A DNA stretch of 64,000 nt, from NCBI RefSeq assembly GCF_963678635.1, contig NC_087067.1, forward strand, positions 45,017,629-45,081,628, given 5' to 3'. This stretch comes from Symsagittifera roscoffensis (Eukaryota; Xenacoelomorpha; Acoela; Convolutidae). A program made the translations under genes and the position numbers. Below the pieces are notes generated by a model. It was not told where the DNA came from and searched no databases. It saw only the letters and a program-made list of their open reading frames with translations. This document shows positions 13,601 to 26,018 of the stretch, piece after piece. Each line of letters begins with the position of its first letter. Position 1 is the stretch's first letter.

Positions 13601-15490
13601 AATCCTTTAAAGCAGCTTTGAAAAACATCAACGATCTAATTTCTTACCTGAGATAGGACTGAGTGCAACTGTATATGATCACTGTCTAAACACACAGCAG
13701 TATAGGATGCATGATGCACCATTGGATCTCCCTCGTACACGAGAAAGTCAGCTCCGAACTTGCACGCAGAAGTAAGAAAGAAGCCCTTTTCATGTAAATC
13801 ACAGAACACACGATATCTACACTCTTCATGTGCATTGATGAAATCTAAAAGCAAAAACACAATTTTTAGCTTTAACGCAAGGCTGTTTATTTTCATAAAA
13901 TTTTTCTCAGGAATCAATAAGTAGTTTAACATATCAACACAGGAGAAAATGCACTTCGCAAAAACAAGCAAGAAAACGGCAAAAAGTAGCTCGATACAGC
14001 AAAAAAGGAAAAGTCACCAGTCCCTTGACAATGGGTAAACACTAGCCGCCAAAAAAGCAGAAACAACAGATGCTAATTACTTGCCAATTCTAATCAGCTA
14101 ATAAATGCTTTTATTTGCCAGCTGGGTTGGGAAACAGTAATTTCGTAATATTACACAACTCTCGCAAGCTGCTTGTGTAATATTGATCATTCAACTAAGG
14201 AGCTTTTTCTTATTTTATTTCCCCTACCCCTTTCAGATAACATAAATATTTTCAACAGTATGGGCTGGATAGAATGGGAAAGACCCTTTTAATCTTACTT
14301 TGTTAACAGGAGAAAAAAAATCACGAACTTTTAAATTTGTATTCTGCGTATTCTCCCCAAGAATCAATATTCATCAACGGCTCTTCAAAAACAACCTTCG
14401 TACTTTTCTGTTCCTCCTTGTGCAAAACCTTCTCAGCGATTTCTAAAAAGTGTTCACGTCTTAATTTGGTCAAGGTTTCCTGCCGAGCCTTCGTGAATTC
14501 AGTTAGACTGTCGGACTTCAACATTTTCTGTCGCTTTCTGATTTGTTCACTCATAAGCCGATCGGCTAACTCTTCAACAGTCATAGTTTGGGTTCTGCTC
14601 CGTTTGCAATCAGTTTTTCCAGAACACTTACTTCGACTAACTAAAATGAAACATTAACAAATTATTTGACTTGGTTTTATAAAAAATACTTTGAACGAGA
14701 AAGATTGAATAAGAGAGCTGCAGAAAGATTGAACGAAAATGTTATGCGAAACTAAAGTCCTCCTTACAAACTCATCGTCGTTGTCGTTTTAAGATAGAGA
14801 TACAAAACAAGGAAGCTAAGACGACGGAAAACAAATTAGAGTCGCGGATTTAGGGGGGGGGGGTGTGTGGCTGCCTAAGAGTCCAATTTTTTAAATTCAA
14901 CTCTATCATCAAACCAATTGTGGACTCCATCATCAAACCATCTAACAGCAATTAAAAGTTTTCAAAAGCTTTGTTCAAAAAAATTCGAAAATGGATATTA
15001 GGAGGCCGAATCCCTGAAGGCGAGGCGGGATTGGGTAAAAGATGGCCTGACAGAAAACGGTTGACCCTCCGAAGAAAACTGTATAAATAGCCAAATATTG
15101 CGCAAATAATCAAAACATACCTACGTGTTGTTTAGCATCGCCCATCGTCTCATTGCTTTCTTTATGGTTTATATCACAATTTGAAGCCATGACAGCCTCG
15201 TTATTGTCTTCACACACGCCTGCATCCTTCTCAATCGGGTCTTCTTTTTTTTTGTTCAATACCTTGGTGCCCAAATCATAAACTTGAGCAACCCCTCTCA
15301 CAGATAAATATCTTGCCTGCTCTTGTACCAATACAGCAGGTAGGTTGCAGACGTACAGAGAATCCGGCGAATGCTTGTCATTTGCTGATCCACATAGTTT
15401 TGCAACTATTCTATGTTGCTCTCTCAGCGTTTTGTAGATATTTATGTCGAAAATGAGGAAAGTCGAATTCGAAAGATATATTTCAAGCAT
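10628..15490 (-). CDS. TSEN34: tRNA-splicing endonuclease catalytic subunit Sen34, four exons
   Basis: Catalytic subunit of the tRNA-intron endonuclease, which cleaves the 3' splice site of pre-tRNAs in the nucleus (family knowledge). Exons on the minus strand: 15490-15121 (ATG; donor G|GTATGT), 14640-14329 (acceptor TTTTAG; weak donor A|GTTCGT, the only phase-compatible choice I found), 13844-13648 (acceptor TTTTAG; donor CAG|GTAAG), 10762-10628 (acceptor TTTCAG). Phases 1/1/0 are consistent and give 337 codons plus stop, against about 310 residues in mammals. The nuclease core spans exons 3-4: RYRVFCDLHEKGFFLTSACK, then FLVYEGDPM...HH, then SVGKKLLLC. The catalytic Tyr, His and Lys of the family are all present. 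The middle is a charged linker, as in vertebrate Sen34. Intron 3 is 2.9 kb and holds LINE debris. Confidence 0.92.
11526..11735 (+). CDS. Doubtful 69-aa ORF (membrane segment plus coiled coil) inside TSEN34 intron
   Basis: ATG-started frame with a short hydrophobic stretch (TILVFSLYISHTLF) followed by a Lys/Glu-rich helix (NEQQRKDLEILKKKQILEKL). This topology resembles small mitochondrial inner-membrane assembly factors, but I can assign no family. It lies antisense within intron 3 of TSEN34, just before LINE remnants. It may be a nested gene or a chance frame. Confidence 0.2.
   Translation: MASTVFATFEKFRRTILVFSLYISHTLFHTDTKLNYENLRNEQQRKDLEILKKKQILEKLESNNRLPCY
11960..13460 (+). mobile_element. 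Decayed non-LTR (LINE) retrotransposon fragments
   Basis: A frame at about 11970-12090 reads RGVGTPILSNINMSPMSLPP followed by ITTYADDVPIT. This matches the reverse-transcriptase YADD block of jockey/CR1-like LINEs, with the preceding Pro-rich segment. Downstream, a LINE-3'-end-like segment occurs twice (about 12480-12720 and 12960-13200) with shared words such as CAAGATCGAG and ATCAAAAACACCTTGATGAAGA in part. The end of the second copy (about 13340-13450) resembles the Cys/His-containing tail of such ORFs. Many stops and indels: dead copies, two overlapping insertions or an internal duplication. Confidence 0.7.
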
Positions 15491-15842
15491 TTAAATGCAA
15501 CTAAAACGGCAACTCATTTGAAGTTTAATTTCAAAAGCAGACTTTTCGAAGTTTTTCTTTGTAAAATTTTAGACAGAGGTGAAATCCAGATGCACGAAAA
15601 AATGGAGGCCAATTAACAAAATACTTATCCCGATCTAAGCATGCAAAGTTTGAGACAGAACGCAACCATAGCTTTAAATTATTCATAAAATTTTTATCCT
15701 CAAAAATTTCATGTTTGTCTCGACAATAGTTTTAATTCACACAGAGTCGAAGCTTCGCTTCGCAAACACAAGAACACGATAAAAAGCAGCTCTTTGAAGT
15801 GCAATAAGAAAAAGAAGGAATAAGCCTCGAATCAATAAACAA

Positions 15843-15916
15843 TCGTCTATGTCTCGGATTCGATCTGCGACGTAGAGATTATGAGTCTCACGAGCTAACC
15901 GCTCAGCCAATGACGC
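15843..15916 (-). repeat. tRNA-Met(CAT)-like pseudogene or SINE head
   Basis: On the minus strand a cloverleaf-like order is visible: box A TGGCTGAGCGGTTAGCTC, an anticodon arm GAGA-CTCATAA-TCTC with anticodon CAT, and box B GATCGAATCC. The acceptor and T-stems pair poorly, so it is unlikely to be a functional tRNA. Pol III box spacing suggests a tRNA-derived SINE or pseudogene. Confidence 0.5.
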
Positions 15917-16272
15917 TTAATCCGTCACAAACACTAGCAACAAGTAAAGTAGCGAACAGATTCAATGAAATTTCCTATTCTACAGATCGTGATAATAGCA
16001 AAAGTGCCACCAAAGTGAACACTTTTATTTGCGAGTTAGGTTAGAAAAAAAAGAAGTTTCGTACCAATACACTACACTAGCGTAAATAAAACGAAAGGAA
16101 CGTATTCGAAGTCAGAGTTCGTAAATTCAAGCTTTTTGTTTTGTTTTTATTTTCCAAATCATCATTATTATTTAAATCAGAAGAAAATTCCAAATGTTGA
16201 AAATTTAGACGACGAAAAGGTAAGCGGACAAAAGATAGTCCGACTATTTGAAATTACCAAGAGGAACAAAAA

Positions 16273-16362
16273 ATGTCCGTCCGCGATTCGAACACCGAAC
16301 CGCGCTACCACTAGACCATGCGAGAAGGGGCCTCCGCGTTACGACTAGACCAAGTGAGAAGG
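16273..16362 (-). repeat. tRNA-derived sequence with duplicated box A
   Basis: On the minus strand, two tandem A-box-like blocks (CTTGGTCTAGTCGTAACGCG and CATGGTCTAGTGGTAGCGCG) are followed directly by a B box (GTTCGAATCGCGGAC) and then a run of T that could end Pol III transcription. The anticodon arm is missing between the second A box and the B box, so this is a rearranged tRNA pseudogene or SINE fragment. Confidence 0.5.
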
Positions 16363-17175
16363 TGCCAAAGTATTGATGTTCCACTATAAAACCAGTTCAA
16401 TTTCTGACAGGTTTTAAAGAAAAGTTGTTTTCCAAAAAGTCTTGTACCCCATTACGTCTTTTGCCCACGCAAGTGCTATGAAATTTTAAGAAATATTATA
16501 CACAATTTTTTTCCAGATTCTAATTTAATGTAAGCATGATAACCTACTGCTTAAAATTATTCAAATAAAGTTTTTGAAGTAATCTAACAATAAAACATTA
16601 AACTATTCTATACTGTTCTCTAATAAAAATTTTTGAACCGGTAACTAAGCCGACAAACACCTTTATTACAATAAATTTGGGCTATAAAAATTACCGGAAC
16701 TCAAATTTCGCAGACCCCTAGGAATGAAAAACCATTCTTTCCCCTCAGTTGACGCAATATGAAGTGACTTTCCCGACATGATTATCCGACACCCAAACAA
16801 AAAAATTTTAAACAAAAAAAATAGAAAAAGTAAATTCGAAGATGCTTTACAACCAAAACTAAATTTATACGTAAATATCGGATTTAAAGCGACTTATGCT
16901 CGAAATATGTTCGCGATCAAAAGATACGTGCGTGGTCTCGTCAATGTTAATGTATACTTAAACACCTAATCAGCATTTTTGCAATGAAACTGCTATCTAT
17001 TATACGTGACTCATTATATTACCGCAAAACAGCAGCGAAAAGGATTGCGTCGTACTTGTTCCGACCACTCAACTGAGTCCGGAATAAAGTCTGGCTCAGT
17101 CAGCATTTTTTAATCGCTAAACTTCCAGAGTACAGTTGGTAGGGAAAATAGTGTATTATATATTCCTTTCAAGTG

Positions 17176-17250
17176 TACGCGTGAGTGCGGTGTGTTTGTG
17201 TGTGTAAGTGTAGTGTGTGTACGTGGGTGTGGACGTATGTGTGTGTTTGG
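17176..17250. repeat. Imperfect GT-rich microsatellite
   Basis: A run of about 75 nt dominated by GTGTGT, GTACGTG and similar steps. No coding sense. Confidence 0.8.
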
Positions 17251-18329
17251 CAGCCCTCTTGATACTTGGGGACTAAACATGTCCATTGAAATCGATTGGT
17301 CAATTAAACAAGCGTAAAGAGGCCCTTCCGTTATACGACATTCTGCGCACAAGTTGGACAGGGCCATACCGACGCTTAACACATGTATCAGCAAATAATT
17401 TGAGAATATTTCAGCCAATTCTTATAGCATCTAGAGACTTGTCAATTAAAATCTACCCACCTCAATTATTGAACTAATAGAATTGTCTATGCTATTTGTG
17501 TTTTCAGTTTCTTACACTCCCGGATGCATAGAATCTTAATCCCCAGAAGTGCAAAATTTATTTTGGTTCTTATAAAAATCCATTGTGTCGCAGTATGATT
17601 CAATGTCCAGTAAAGGTGGCGAAACCGAAAGTTTTTTAGGGTTTAGGTAAAATCTTTGCGAACCGTATTTGTAATAGCACGGTCCTAATTTGATTAATAA
17701 TTCAAACTCATTTTATAACTTTTTCCAAAGGTGGATGGTCAGATCACAGGCTGGAAAAAAATCCTTGTTTACCACTCTCTTTAATTTGACCTCATTAATG
17801 ACTCATTATTTCTTTCTAGTATTTGCACCCACCGTGACGCGTATTAAGTACCTACAATAAATTTTACTGTACTTTTACTGATACCATTTCCTTTGAACTG
17901 CCATTGTACAATGTGACAATTAGTTGACATTATGATAGTTACATTGAAACTCATTTACCTTCAGGTAAACTCGAATCACCGAAAAGGAAACCATTGTTTT
18001 CCTAGCAACATATTACTCACTCTTACTCTACTTTTTTGGACCCTTTCACCTTATTTGTCATGTTTGTTTTCCTCAACAAAGAGAAGCACAAGCCTACGCC
18101 ATTTCAAATCTCCTATAAAAGAGGCTTCAATCGATTACATTGGTCATAATATTTATCGCTGCTTTTTAAAACTATTTCCAGGGGATCTTAAAAGATCGCT
18201 TTTGAAACTTGGTACGAGTCGGAAAAGAATTTATCTGAACAAATTCTAAGATTTATCCACTTGCAGGCTTGTCGTTTTTAACTCCATTAAGTTAACTTAA
18301 AAACATTCAATTAAGAATCATTTCACACA

Positions 18330-18442
18330 GCGGAAACATTCCGAAAACCTCCGAGAAAAAAAAACAAAAAAATCTTCCAAAAATGGACGAAGACTACATG
18401 AGACTGTTGCTGGAACAAGGAACAGTGGGAGGAGGCTTCACG
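18330..18442 (+). other. Possible first exon of an unrecognised gene
   Basis: An acceptor-like TTTCACACAG is followed by about 50 nt, then ATG at 18383 opening 20 codons (MDEDYMRLLLEQGTVGGGFT) that end at a donor-like ACG|GTATGA. The leader sequence recurs at 19057-19114 (TTTGCAG...AAACATTCC...CTTCCAAAAATGG), where the ATG frame is closed after three codons. I could not find further exons. It may be a start exon or part of a dispersed repeat. Confidence 0.25.
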
Positions 18443-19190
18443 GTATGATGGAAAGAAACAAACAAATCAACAACAACATCGAAATGCCGCAAACATCCAA
18501 ACAAATTATCGATACAACCAACTGGATCAAAAGCGGCAGGAAAAAATTGGCAGGGAAATTCAATTCAAGAAGTCAAGAGTTTCATACGAACGAACAGCTG
18601 ATCAGATTGATAAATGCAGTATTCTATTTATAATATTATAAAAGACTACATTCAATTTTTCCTTATCTATGAAAAAGTTTCAAAAGTTCTCAAAACTGAT
18701 GAAAACGCCTTTTCGTTTGAGGTGAAAAATGACTATCGAGTCTTAATGCTTAAATACTGATCTCTTGTACTGACTTGAATATATTCTTCTCTTCCAAGTT
18801 TTCACTTCTCCGGCCCGTCCACAAACATAGAAAAAAATTAGTGCAATTTTTCCAGCCAGTAAATTGAAAATTCGAACCATTTAGGTTAAAAAAACTAATC
18901 GAATAGAAATTGCAAGCATCAAAAACAATTTTTCGGTTCCGGTCGCTTCAAATAAGCAGGAGCGATAAAAACTAATATGTACACAGCCCAATTGCAAACC
19001 TAGCGAAACAGAAGTGAAATATCATATCAAAAACATTGCAAGTTAGTTATTTCACACATTGTTTGCAGGAAACATTCCAAAAACCTTCCACAAAAAAAAA
19101 ATCTTCCAAAAATGGCCGAATAAAATCATTTGGCAGAAAGTGTCTCTAAATCTTTTCACTACAAACCTTAAATTTTAAAAAATCTATCAG

Positions 19191-19248
19191 ATCTACTTAA
19201 CAATAACCCCCCCTTTTAAGAAAGGGGGGGGGCAATTGTTAAGTAGAT
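19191..19248. repeat. 58-nt imperfect palindrome with C7/G9 arms
   Basis: ATCTACTTAACAAT followed by a C-run and CTTT, a four-base turn, AAAG and a G-run, then ATTGTTAAGTAGAT. The arms pair over about 24 nt with small mismatches. The right arm word CAATTGTTAAGTAGAT recurs at 19371-19386, and a long G-run sits at about 19463-19478. Possibly the end of a small inverted-repeat transposon. Confidence 0.7.
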
Positions 19249-20599
19249 TAATATAACGCATTTTCGAACAATCAGATTGCAGCAAAATTAGAAGTCTCAA
19301 TACAAAGCTCTAGCGTTAATTTACTGCTTTTATTAATAGGGGTGGCAATTTTGAAGTAGGTACCAAAGGGCAATTGTTAAGTAGATCCAATCTATCTTCA
19401 AAAAAACGGCAATTGAACACAGAAAACAATTTTAGAAAACACTAAGAATTGCACTAAGGTGAGGGGGGGGGGGGGGGGCGATAATTAACAAGGTACAAAA
19501 TTCGTATATTCTTGACTGTTCAGTTCTTTCTTTATAGGAAGGAGAGAGATTCGTTACAAGGTACCATAGGGGGGATGAAATAGTTAAACACGATCCCGAA
19601 AAGGCTTTAAAAATAATTGCCGTTGAAATAAATTTCTTCTTTCATACTAGCCCATTGGAAAAATGACTCTACAATCAAAGAGTTAAAAACACGTATTCCG
19701 ATAAACGCATCCCGGGGCGTTCAACAGTGTCGAAAAAGGCGGGAAAACTTCAACATTTTAACCTCATTTTCTAAGAGCGGGAAATTACTGACGCTAAGTA
19801 ACATGTGGAATCCCTCATACGCGACGGAACGAATGCGCGAAAATAATAATCAGCCAATCAGATTTCAGTAATCTAAAATTTGGAAAGAAAGTAAACATTT
19901 CCAGGGACTGAATATTGATATTGGCCGAATATAAAAACGACAGAAATAGGCAAAATTTTCAAATTGTCACTGACCACCGCCCAATTGGAACAAATTTTAT
20001 ATTTCAAGGGTTTCGTTTTGAAAGAAGCAAAATATTGCTTCATTTAATTCATTTTAATTGAATGGCAATTGCTTCTTTTTAAAAACTGACTTTCGGCTGA
20101 TTTTGTTTTCTGTCCTTCGCTCACGAGTTTTTTCGCCCATTTGGTCCTTCGCACATGAGAATAGCCCCAAATTAACAAAGAAAATCACTCCATTTTGGCG
20201 CCAGAATGTCTGTAACTGCAAACTAAACGTTGCAAATTTTCTCGCTCAAAATACAAAAGTGTCACTTCAGATTGTAATCGATCGCCATTGAATTTTCGAT
20301 TGCCGCACTAAATATGGTCAAATTTGTCCGAATTTTTGGCACTGCCGAACAAATTTTTCATTTTTGGCACATTTGAACTATTTTTTGTCTGCACTGTTGT
20401 ATATAGACAGTGTTGTACTGCCCCCAGCCAGGATTGCTCAAAAAACTAGATCTGTTAAATGAATAAAGCTAGTTTTGAAACAAAAATATGCCAAGACAAT
20501 AGATTGGGCAATGAGCATCGGAAGATAATATACCCAGCGGTAACAAAACCGAAAATACCTCGTCAAAAACCTTGTCAGAAGTCGAAAACAAATATCAAA

Positions 20600-20930
20600 A
20601 AGACTTTAACTTCTGAAAAGTTAATAAGTCCACCTCACCCTCAAAAGACTTTATTTGCTCGTCAAATGAAACATTATGAGCCCACTAAGCCGATATAATA
20701 TAAACCGAAACCTATTAAGCCCAAAAAAATGAAAATAAAAACAGCCAAAAAATTTTTATGAAAATTTATGACTGATAAAAAGTTATAAAGTCCCCCTCAA
20801 CCTCAAAACAAGAACACACAAAAAATTTTTGGCTCGTCGAAAGATGCAACATGAGGCCAATAAGCTGATATAAAATCGGCCGAAAACTTTCCAGCCCAAA
20901 AAAATAAATAAACAAAAGTCGGAAAAAGAT
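20600..20930. repeat. Degenerate tandem repeat, ~165-bp period
   Basis: Two diverged units share, in order, AAGTT(A)ATAAGTCC, CCTCA..CCTCAAAA, GCTCGTC, CATGAGGCC / TATGAGCCC, AAGC.GATATAA and AGCCCAAAAAAAT (about 20610-20735 and 20772-20905). Weaker relatives occur near 21020-21070 and 22640-22720. Non-coding. Confidence 0.55.
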
Positions 20931-21085
20931 TGTTAGAATGAAAAACTTGCAATATAATTCTATCGGAATTTTAGCATTTTGTGCAATCCAAAGATGAGTG
21001 TTAAAAATGTCTTTCCGTTGCAACGACTCAAAACTAGGCCACTAACCTGGTAAAACATAGACCGAAATCAAATCGGCAGAATAAA

Positions 21086-21118
21086 GTTTCTGTTGTTTGT
21101 TTTTTTTTACCAAACGAC

Positions 21119-21170
<52 letters not shown>

Positions 21171-21204
21171 AGGTCGTTTAGTAAAAAAAACAAACAGCAG
21201 AAAC
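21086..21204. repeat. Long palindrome with (AT)n core
   Basis: The left arm GTTTCTGTTGTTTG...ACCAAACGACCTCATA is mirrored by the right arm TATGAGGTCGTTTAGTAAA...CAAACAGCAGAAAC, around a core of about 20 AT dinucleotides (21122-21165). Arm identity is high over about 38 nt, with two or three mismatches. It can extrude as a hairpin/cruciform and may be a small foldback element. Confidence 0.85.
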
Positions 21205-22856
21205 AGAGTGAAATCAGAACAGTAAAAGCAACTATAATGTAAAAAAAAAACTTTACAAAACTATACAATATGGCTACTCAGACGACAAAAAATCAGACAA
21301 TCATCAGCTGACAATTTTTTGAAACGGACTATTTCAAGTTTGAAACAAAACGACCGCTCATTTTTTCATAAAAAGCTTTAACAAATATTGAAAATCAATG
21401 ACCGAACGGCAACAAAGGCCAAAAAACTTGGGTCGACCAAAAAGTATATTTTCATGGCGATTACCTTTTTCATTAAAAAAAATATGTCAACACCAGTTGT
21501 GCAGCGAAGAATCACAATCTGTTCTTTCGATTAAACATGAACCTCAGATTTGGCAAGGAGTGTTCGAGAAAACGGAAAAGTTTCCAAAAAACGGTCAAAA
21601 TTTGGGTTTTTTCGGAGGCCAAATATCTTTTTCTACCCAAATCAGGGCGTAGCAGCTTATGTGACGGAGATCGCCAGCTAATTTTTTTTATTGACTTTTT
21701 GAGCGTCTCAATAAAATTTAAAAATCAAATCCAATACATTTTCATATTCGTTTTTTTATCAAACAGGATCTAGCCACCAATAAACCAGATATAAAAAATA
21801 AAGCTATGGAGCAAAAGTTAATCAGATATAAAAATGCGAAGCTTTACCAAAAAACGAGCACCTTTACCTGCGACTTAGGTTGGAAAAAATGTGGATACCG
21901 TAATAAGTCACTACAAAGCACTTTTGTGAAAATCAAAATTTTTCAGACCCGTCGCTACTGAAACAGGCAAGACCCGTCCCTAATTAAACAGGCAATACCT
22001 GCTGAAACAGGCAAAAGCATTGAAAATAAGCCATTCAAACTACACGTCGTAAGTTGAAAAACCCGATATATAACATAAGCTGAACCTGTTTAACCTCAAA
22101 AAAATATATATTAAAAATCAGTTGGCAAATTTGCAAACTACAGAACAAGCTTCAATTATAGACAAAACTTTCAAACCTCAACTGAAAAAGCCAAAGAAAC
22201 TGCTCGAAAAGCGTACCAGATAAAATAAAAAGAATTTGAAAAAAAAAGGAAAATCAGCAGACAGAAATTAGGACGAAAACCACAAATCCGAAAAACAATC
22301 AACGTTTTTTAAAAAAGAGGTGAGGTGAGCTGAGCTTTTCTGTACTTGCAATACCGCAAAAATAGCATTGCAAATTAGCAGACAGGAAAGGAGATCCACT
22401 AAGTCCAAAAAAAAGACTGAACAATTTTCGAAGAAATCACAAATAAAAAACTTCAAAATGTTGCCTAGAATGATGTTTTTTTGCGGAAAAAATCCAAAAA
22501 CACATTCCACGGCGTTTAATAAAAACTCCCAAGCATTTATCAAGCAAAAATAGAAAGATTGTCAAGAAAAACTTCGAACTAGAAACTCTATTCTGAGATT
22601 TTTAACGTTTTGTGCGACCCGGAGCAAAGCATACAAATCATTGTTCCCTCGAACGACCCAAAATTAGGTTGGTAAGCCGATAAAATAAAAGCCGAAATCA
22701 TTAAGGCTGAATTTTCTTTAAGCGAAAAAATTATAGGAAGTCATGGCAAATAGAGTTACGGCAAAAAATTTAAGATGAGGCGATTAAGACAAGATAACTT
22801 AAGCAAACAAATAATAAATTTTTTTGAAACGGAATACTTCCCGTTTGAAAAAAAAA

Positions 22857-22945
22857 CATGTCCTGATCAGATTCCGACCCAGGACCTTTGCCGTCCCAGG
22901 CGTATTCGTGACCTCCAGACTAAGTGTGCCGGAGATGATAATTTA
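22857..22945 (-). repeat. Weak tRNA-like / SINE-like segment
   Basis: On the minus strand a D-loop-like CTTAGTCTGGAGG, an anticodon-arm-like GCCTGGGACGGCAAAGGTC and a B-box-like GGGTCGGAATC occur in order. The B box is imperfect. Probably a tRNA-derived repeat rather than a gene. Confidence 0.3.
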
Positions 22946-23146
22946 ATTCATTATGAACCAAGAACAAGTAGTTAACCCGAAAAAAGTCTATATTCCGATT
23001 TGATAACGCTTGCCAATCGCAAGCGTAATAAATTTAATTGAAAAACTAAGTACTAATTGAAATGAGCTAAGAGCTAGTTTTACTTGAATTTTCAAGAAAT
23101 TGATTATGTCAGCAGAATTTGTAAGAAAAGTTGTTTACGGGAAAAT

Positions 23147-23210
23147 CAGTCTAGTTCCCGATTACAAGTCATTTACTTTCGCAAGTCTAATATACTCGGG
23201 AACTAGACTG
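23147..23210. repeat. 15-bp perfect inverted repeat around 34 nt
   Basis: CAGTCTAGTTCCCGA (23147-23161) is matched exactly by TCGGGAACTAGACTG (23196-23210). The short interior contains CTTTCGCAAG, and a related motif recurs at about 23680. Could be the ends of a miniature element or an RNA hairpin. Confidence 0.7.
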
Positions 23211-23958
23211 TAAATCAAGTTGATTTTTTGATCAAGACTATCTGCCCTTTAAACCGGACATGGAGTTCCACTCAGGTCTACGCACGATAAAAAAAAACCT
23301 GGCTCTTAGAGCGCGCATATTCAACCACATACAATCCTCCCTTTTTAAGTGCGCTATGCAGAGAGGAGGTGGTTCCCCTTCAACTTGGTTTTGCCACTTG
23401 AGATCCTGGTGGCAATGCAGTGATAGATGTGTCAAGACTATCCAATCAACCAAACCGAACAAACAAAATTTCCATTACTCTCTCGCTCTCTCTCTTTCTC
23501 CCAATATACTATATAATCAGAACTTGAAAACAGAGATCGCTGTAGGTACAACAACAACAGTCATGAGAAAAGAGGCCTAGAAGTTACTGAGGTTCTATAA
23601 AAAATCAAGGTCAAATTTTATATATTTATAAGGAACATGTTTAATGGAAAAAGTCAACTTCCCAATTATAATTACACTTGCTATCGCAAGAGAAAAACGC
23701 CCGAAACGAATGTTCCTTCTTATTTTCAATGGTTGGATTAATAATGATTATAAAGATCAACTCTGTTCATGATCATACCAAAGGGAAAACAATTGATAGA
23801 TATATTCACTCACGTCTTACTTGTTTATTAAAAAAAAAAAACTCAAATGGCTCAATTTAAATTGAAAACATTAACAGCCATATTGAATCAGAACGCATTG
23901 ACACCATTACATAGAGGCAAATATACAGTTTATAACAATCTTGAATGAACATGAAAAA

Positions 23959-24858
23959 CTACTTACCGAATCTCTGTTCGATAGATAAATATGAATGAAA
24001 TGCACCTACTATGTCATCTAACATAATACAATCAATGTGCGGTAGGAAAAAAATTTCAGTGAGTTTCGTGTGCCATGGAACAAATCCATAAAGACAAGGA
24101 AATCCTCCACTTACTAGAATCATATCAGCGTGAACGCCGTTTATTCTTTTGGTGACATCACAAGGTTCTACTGCACGAGGTTGTTGGCGTCGCGAACTAT
24201 TGAGAGCATCTAACATATCATCAGAGGCTTCTTTGAGAGAAAAAATAAACGAAACGTTGTCATATTTCTCAGCTCTTCTTATGGTTTCATAAATCAATTT
24301 CGGGTCATTGGCAAAAGGTAGGAACAAAGTTATATTTTTAATTTCGAGAATATAAAGAAACAGTAGGTAAATTTCTAGCTTTGTGCAAAATACAGGGGAA
24401 TCATTCAAGCTCCTAAGACATGGTAATATAATTGTAACATTTTGAGGCAAGCTTTTGTTTTTCGGAATCAGCTTTTTCAAATTATTTCCAGCCAAGTAAA
24501 GTTGTCCCGCATCGTACTTCGTATTGGAATAAAGTTTCCGAAGTAGTGATAACTTGGTGTAGAGATAGAACTTAATGAAATGCGCAACTAGTATTTTGAA
24601 ACAAACAAATGACGCTGCTGCAAAGGCCAACAAAGATCGATAAGCAAACTGTATATATATTTTGAAAATTTTTCCGTTAGCATTCACAGCTTTACTGAGC
24701 TTTACCGGGTCGCTCGAATTTTCCACCGTCTCGTAAAATCGGATTTGCTTTCTGACATAAACTCGAGCATGGCAGACAATTCCGAGGAAAAACTTGAAAA
24801 TTGCATGAAGCGCCAGGGATAAGTCCACCAGAAATAGAACCACTTTAGCCGCTGTCAT
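23959..24858 (-). CDS. NUS1: NUS1 / Nogo-B receptor, dehydrodolichyl diphosphate synthase subunit
   Basis: Non-catalytic but essential partner of the cis-prenyltransferase DHDDS at the ER membrane, needed for dolichol synthesis and so for N-glycosylation (family knowledge). The protein is 299 aa (human about 293). It has an N-terminal hydrophobic segment (VVLFLVDLSLALHAIFKFFL) and a second one near residues 75-98. A divergent cis-prenyltransferase-like domain ends in GFVPWHTKLTEIFFLP and the C-terminal RFGK. That tail is the RxG motif that completes the DHDDS active site. I chose ATG 24858; the frame extends two codons further at a TTG. An acceptor-like TTCAG lies about 12 nt upstream. The final codons also spell a perfect donor (GGTAAGTA), but the RxGK-stop end matches the family. 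NUDT21 lies just upstream on the same strand. Confidence 0.9.
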   Translation of the reverse strand: MTAAKVVLFLVDLSLALHAIFKFFLGIVCHARVYVRKQIRFYETVENSSDPVKLSKAVNANGKIFKIYIQFAYRSLLAFAAASFVCFKILVAHFIKFYLYTKLSLLRKLYSNTKYDAGQLYLAGNNLKKLIPKNKSLPQNVTIILPCLRSLNDSPVFCTKLEIYLLFLYILEIKNITLFLPFANDPKLIYETIRRAEKYDNVSFIFSLKEASDDMLDALNSSRRQQPRAVEPCDVTKRINGVHADMILVSGGFPCLYGFVPWHTKLTEIFFLPHIDCIMLDDIVGAFHSYLSIEQRFGK

Positions 24859-25031
24859 TAACAACCTGAATTTATTTCAATTAAGTTAAGAGTATAAATT
24901 TAAGGACGCCAACTTATTGTATAACAATTGTTTGAACTTTGCTTAACAAAACTTTCGGACGTATAAAACACTTGACTTTAAAAACAAAATCCCAGCTAGA
25001 TTCAAAAACAAAATATGCGTGCATCTAGTTC

Positions 25032-26018
<987 letters not shown>

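Larger units (their letters stand above)
15917..18329. other. Gene-poor AT-rich region
   Basis: Apart from the tRNA-like element and the GT tract listed separately, I see only short unsupported frames. A 39-nt segment at about 16182-16220 is bounded by AAATCAG and GTAAGC and could be a small exon, but nothing supports it beyond the two splice-like dinucleotides. Confidence 0.4.
19249..23958. other. Gene-poor AT-rich region with scattered repeats
   Basis: Besides the repeats listed separately I find no frame with conserved features. Short frames are Lys/Asn/Phe-rich and typical of random AT-rich DNA. CT-rich microsatellite at about 23478-23500. Confidence 0.45.

Noticed and set aside
15843..15916. 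Functional tRNA-Met gene
   Set aside because: Acceptor and T stems do not pair properly; kept only as a tRNA-like repeat.
23959..23975. Splice donor GGTAAGTA at the end of NUS1 as an intron start
   Set aside because: The frame ends exactly with the family's C-terminal RxGK motif, so the donor-like sequence is taken as coincidental.
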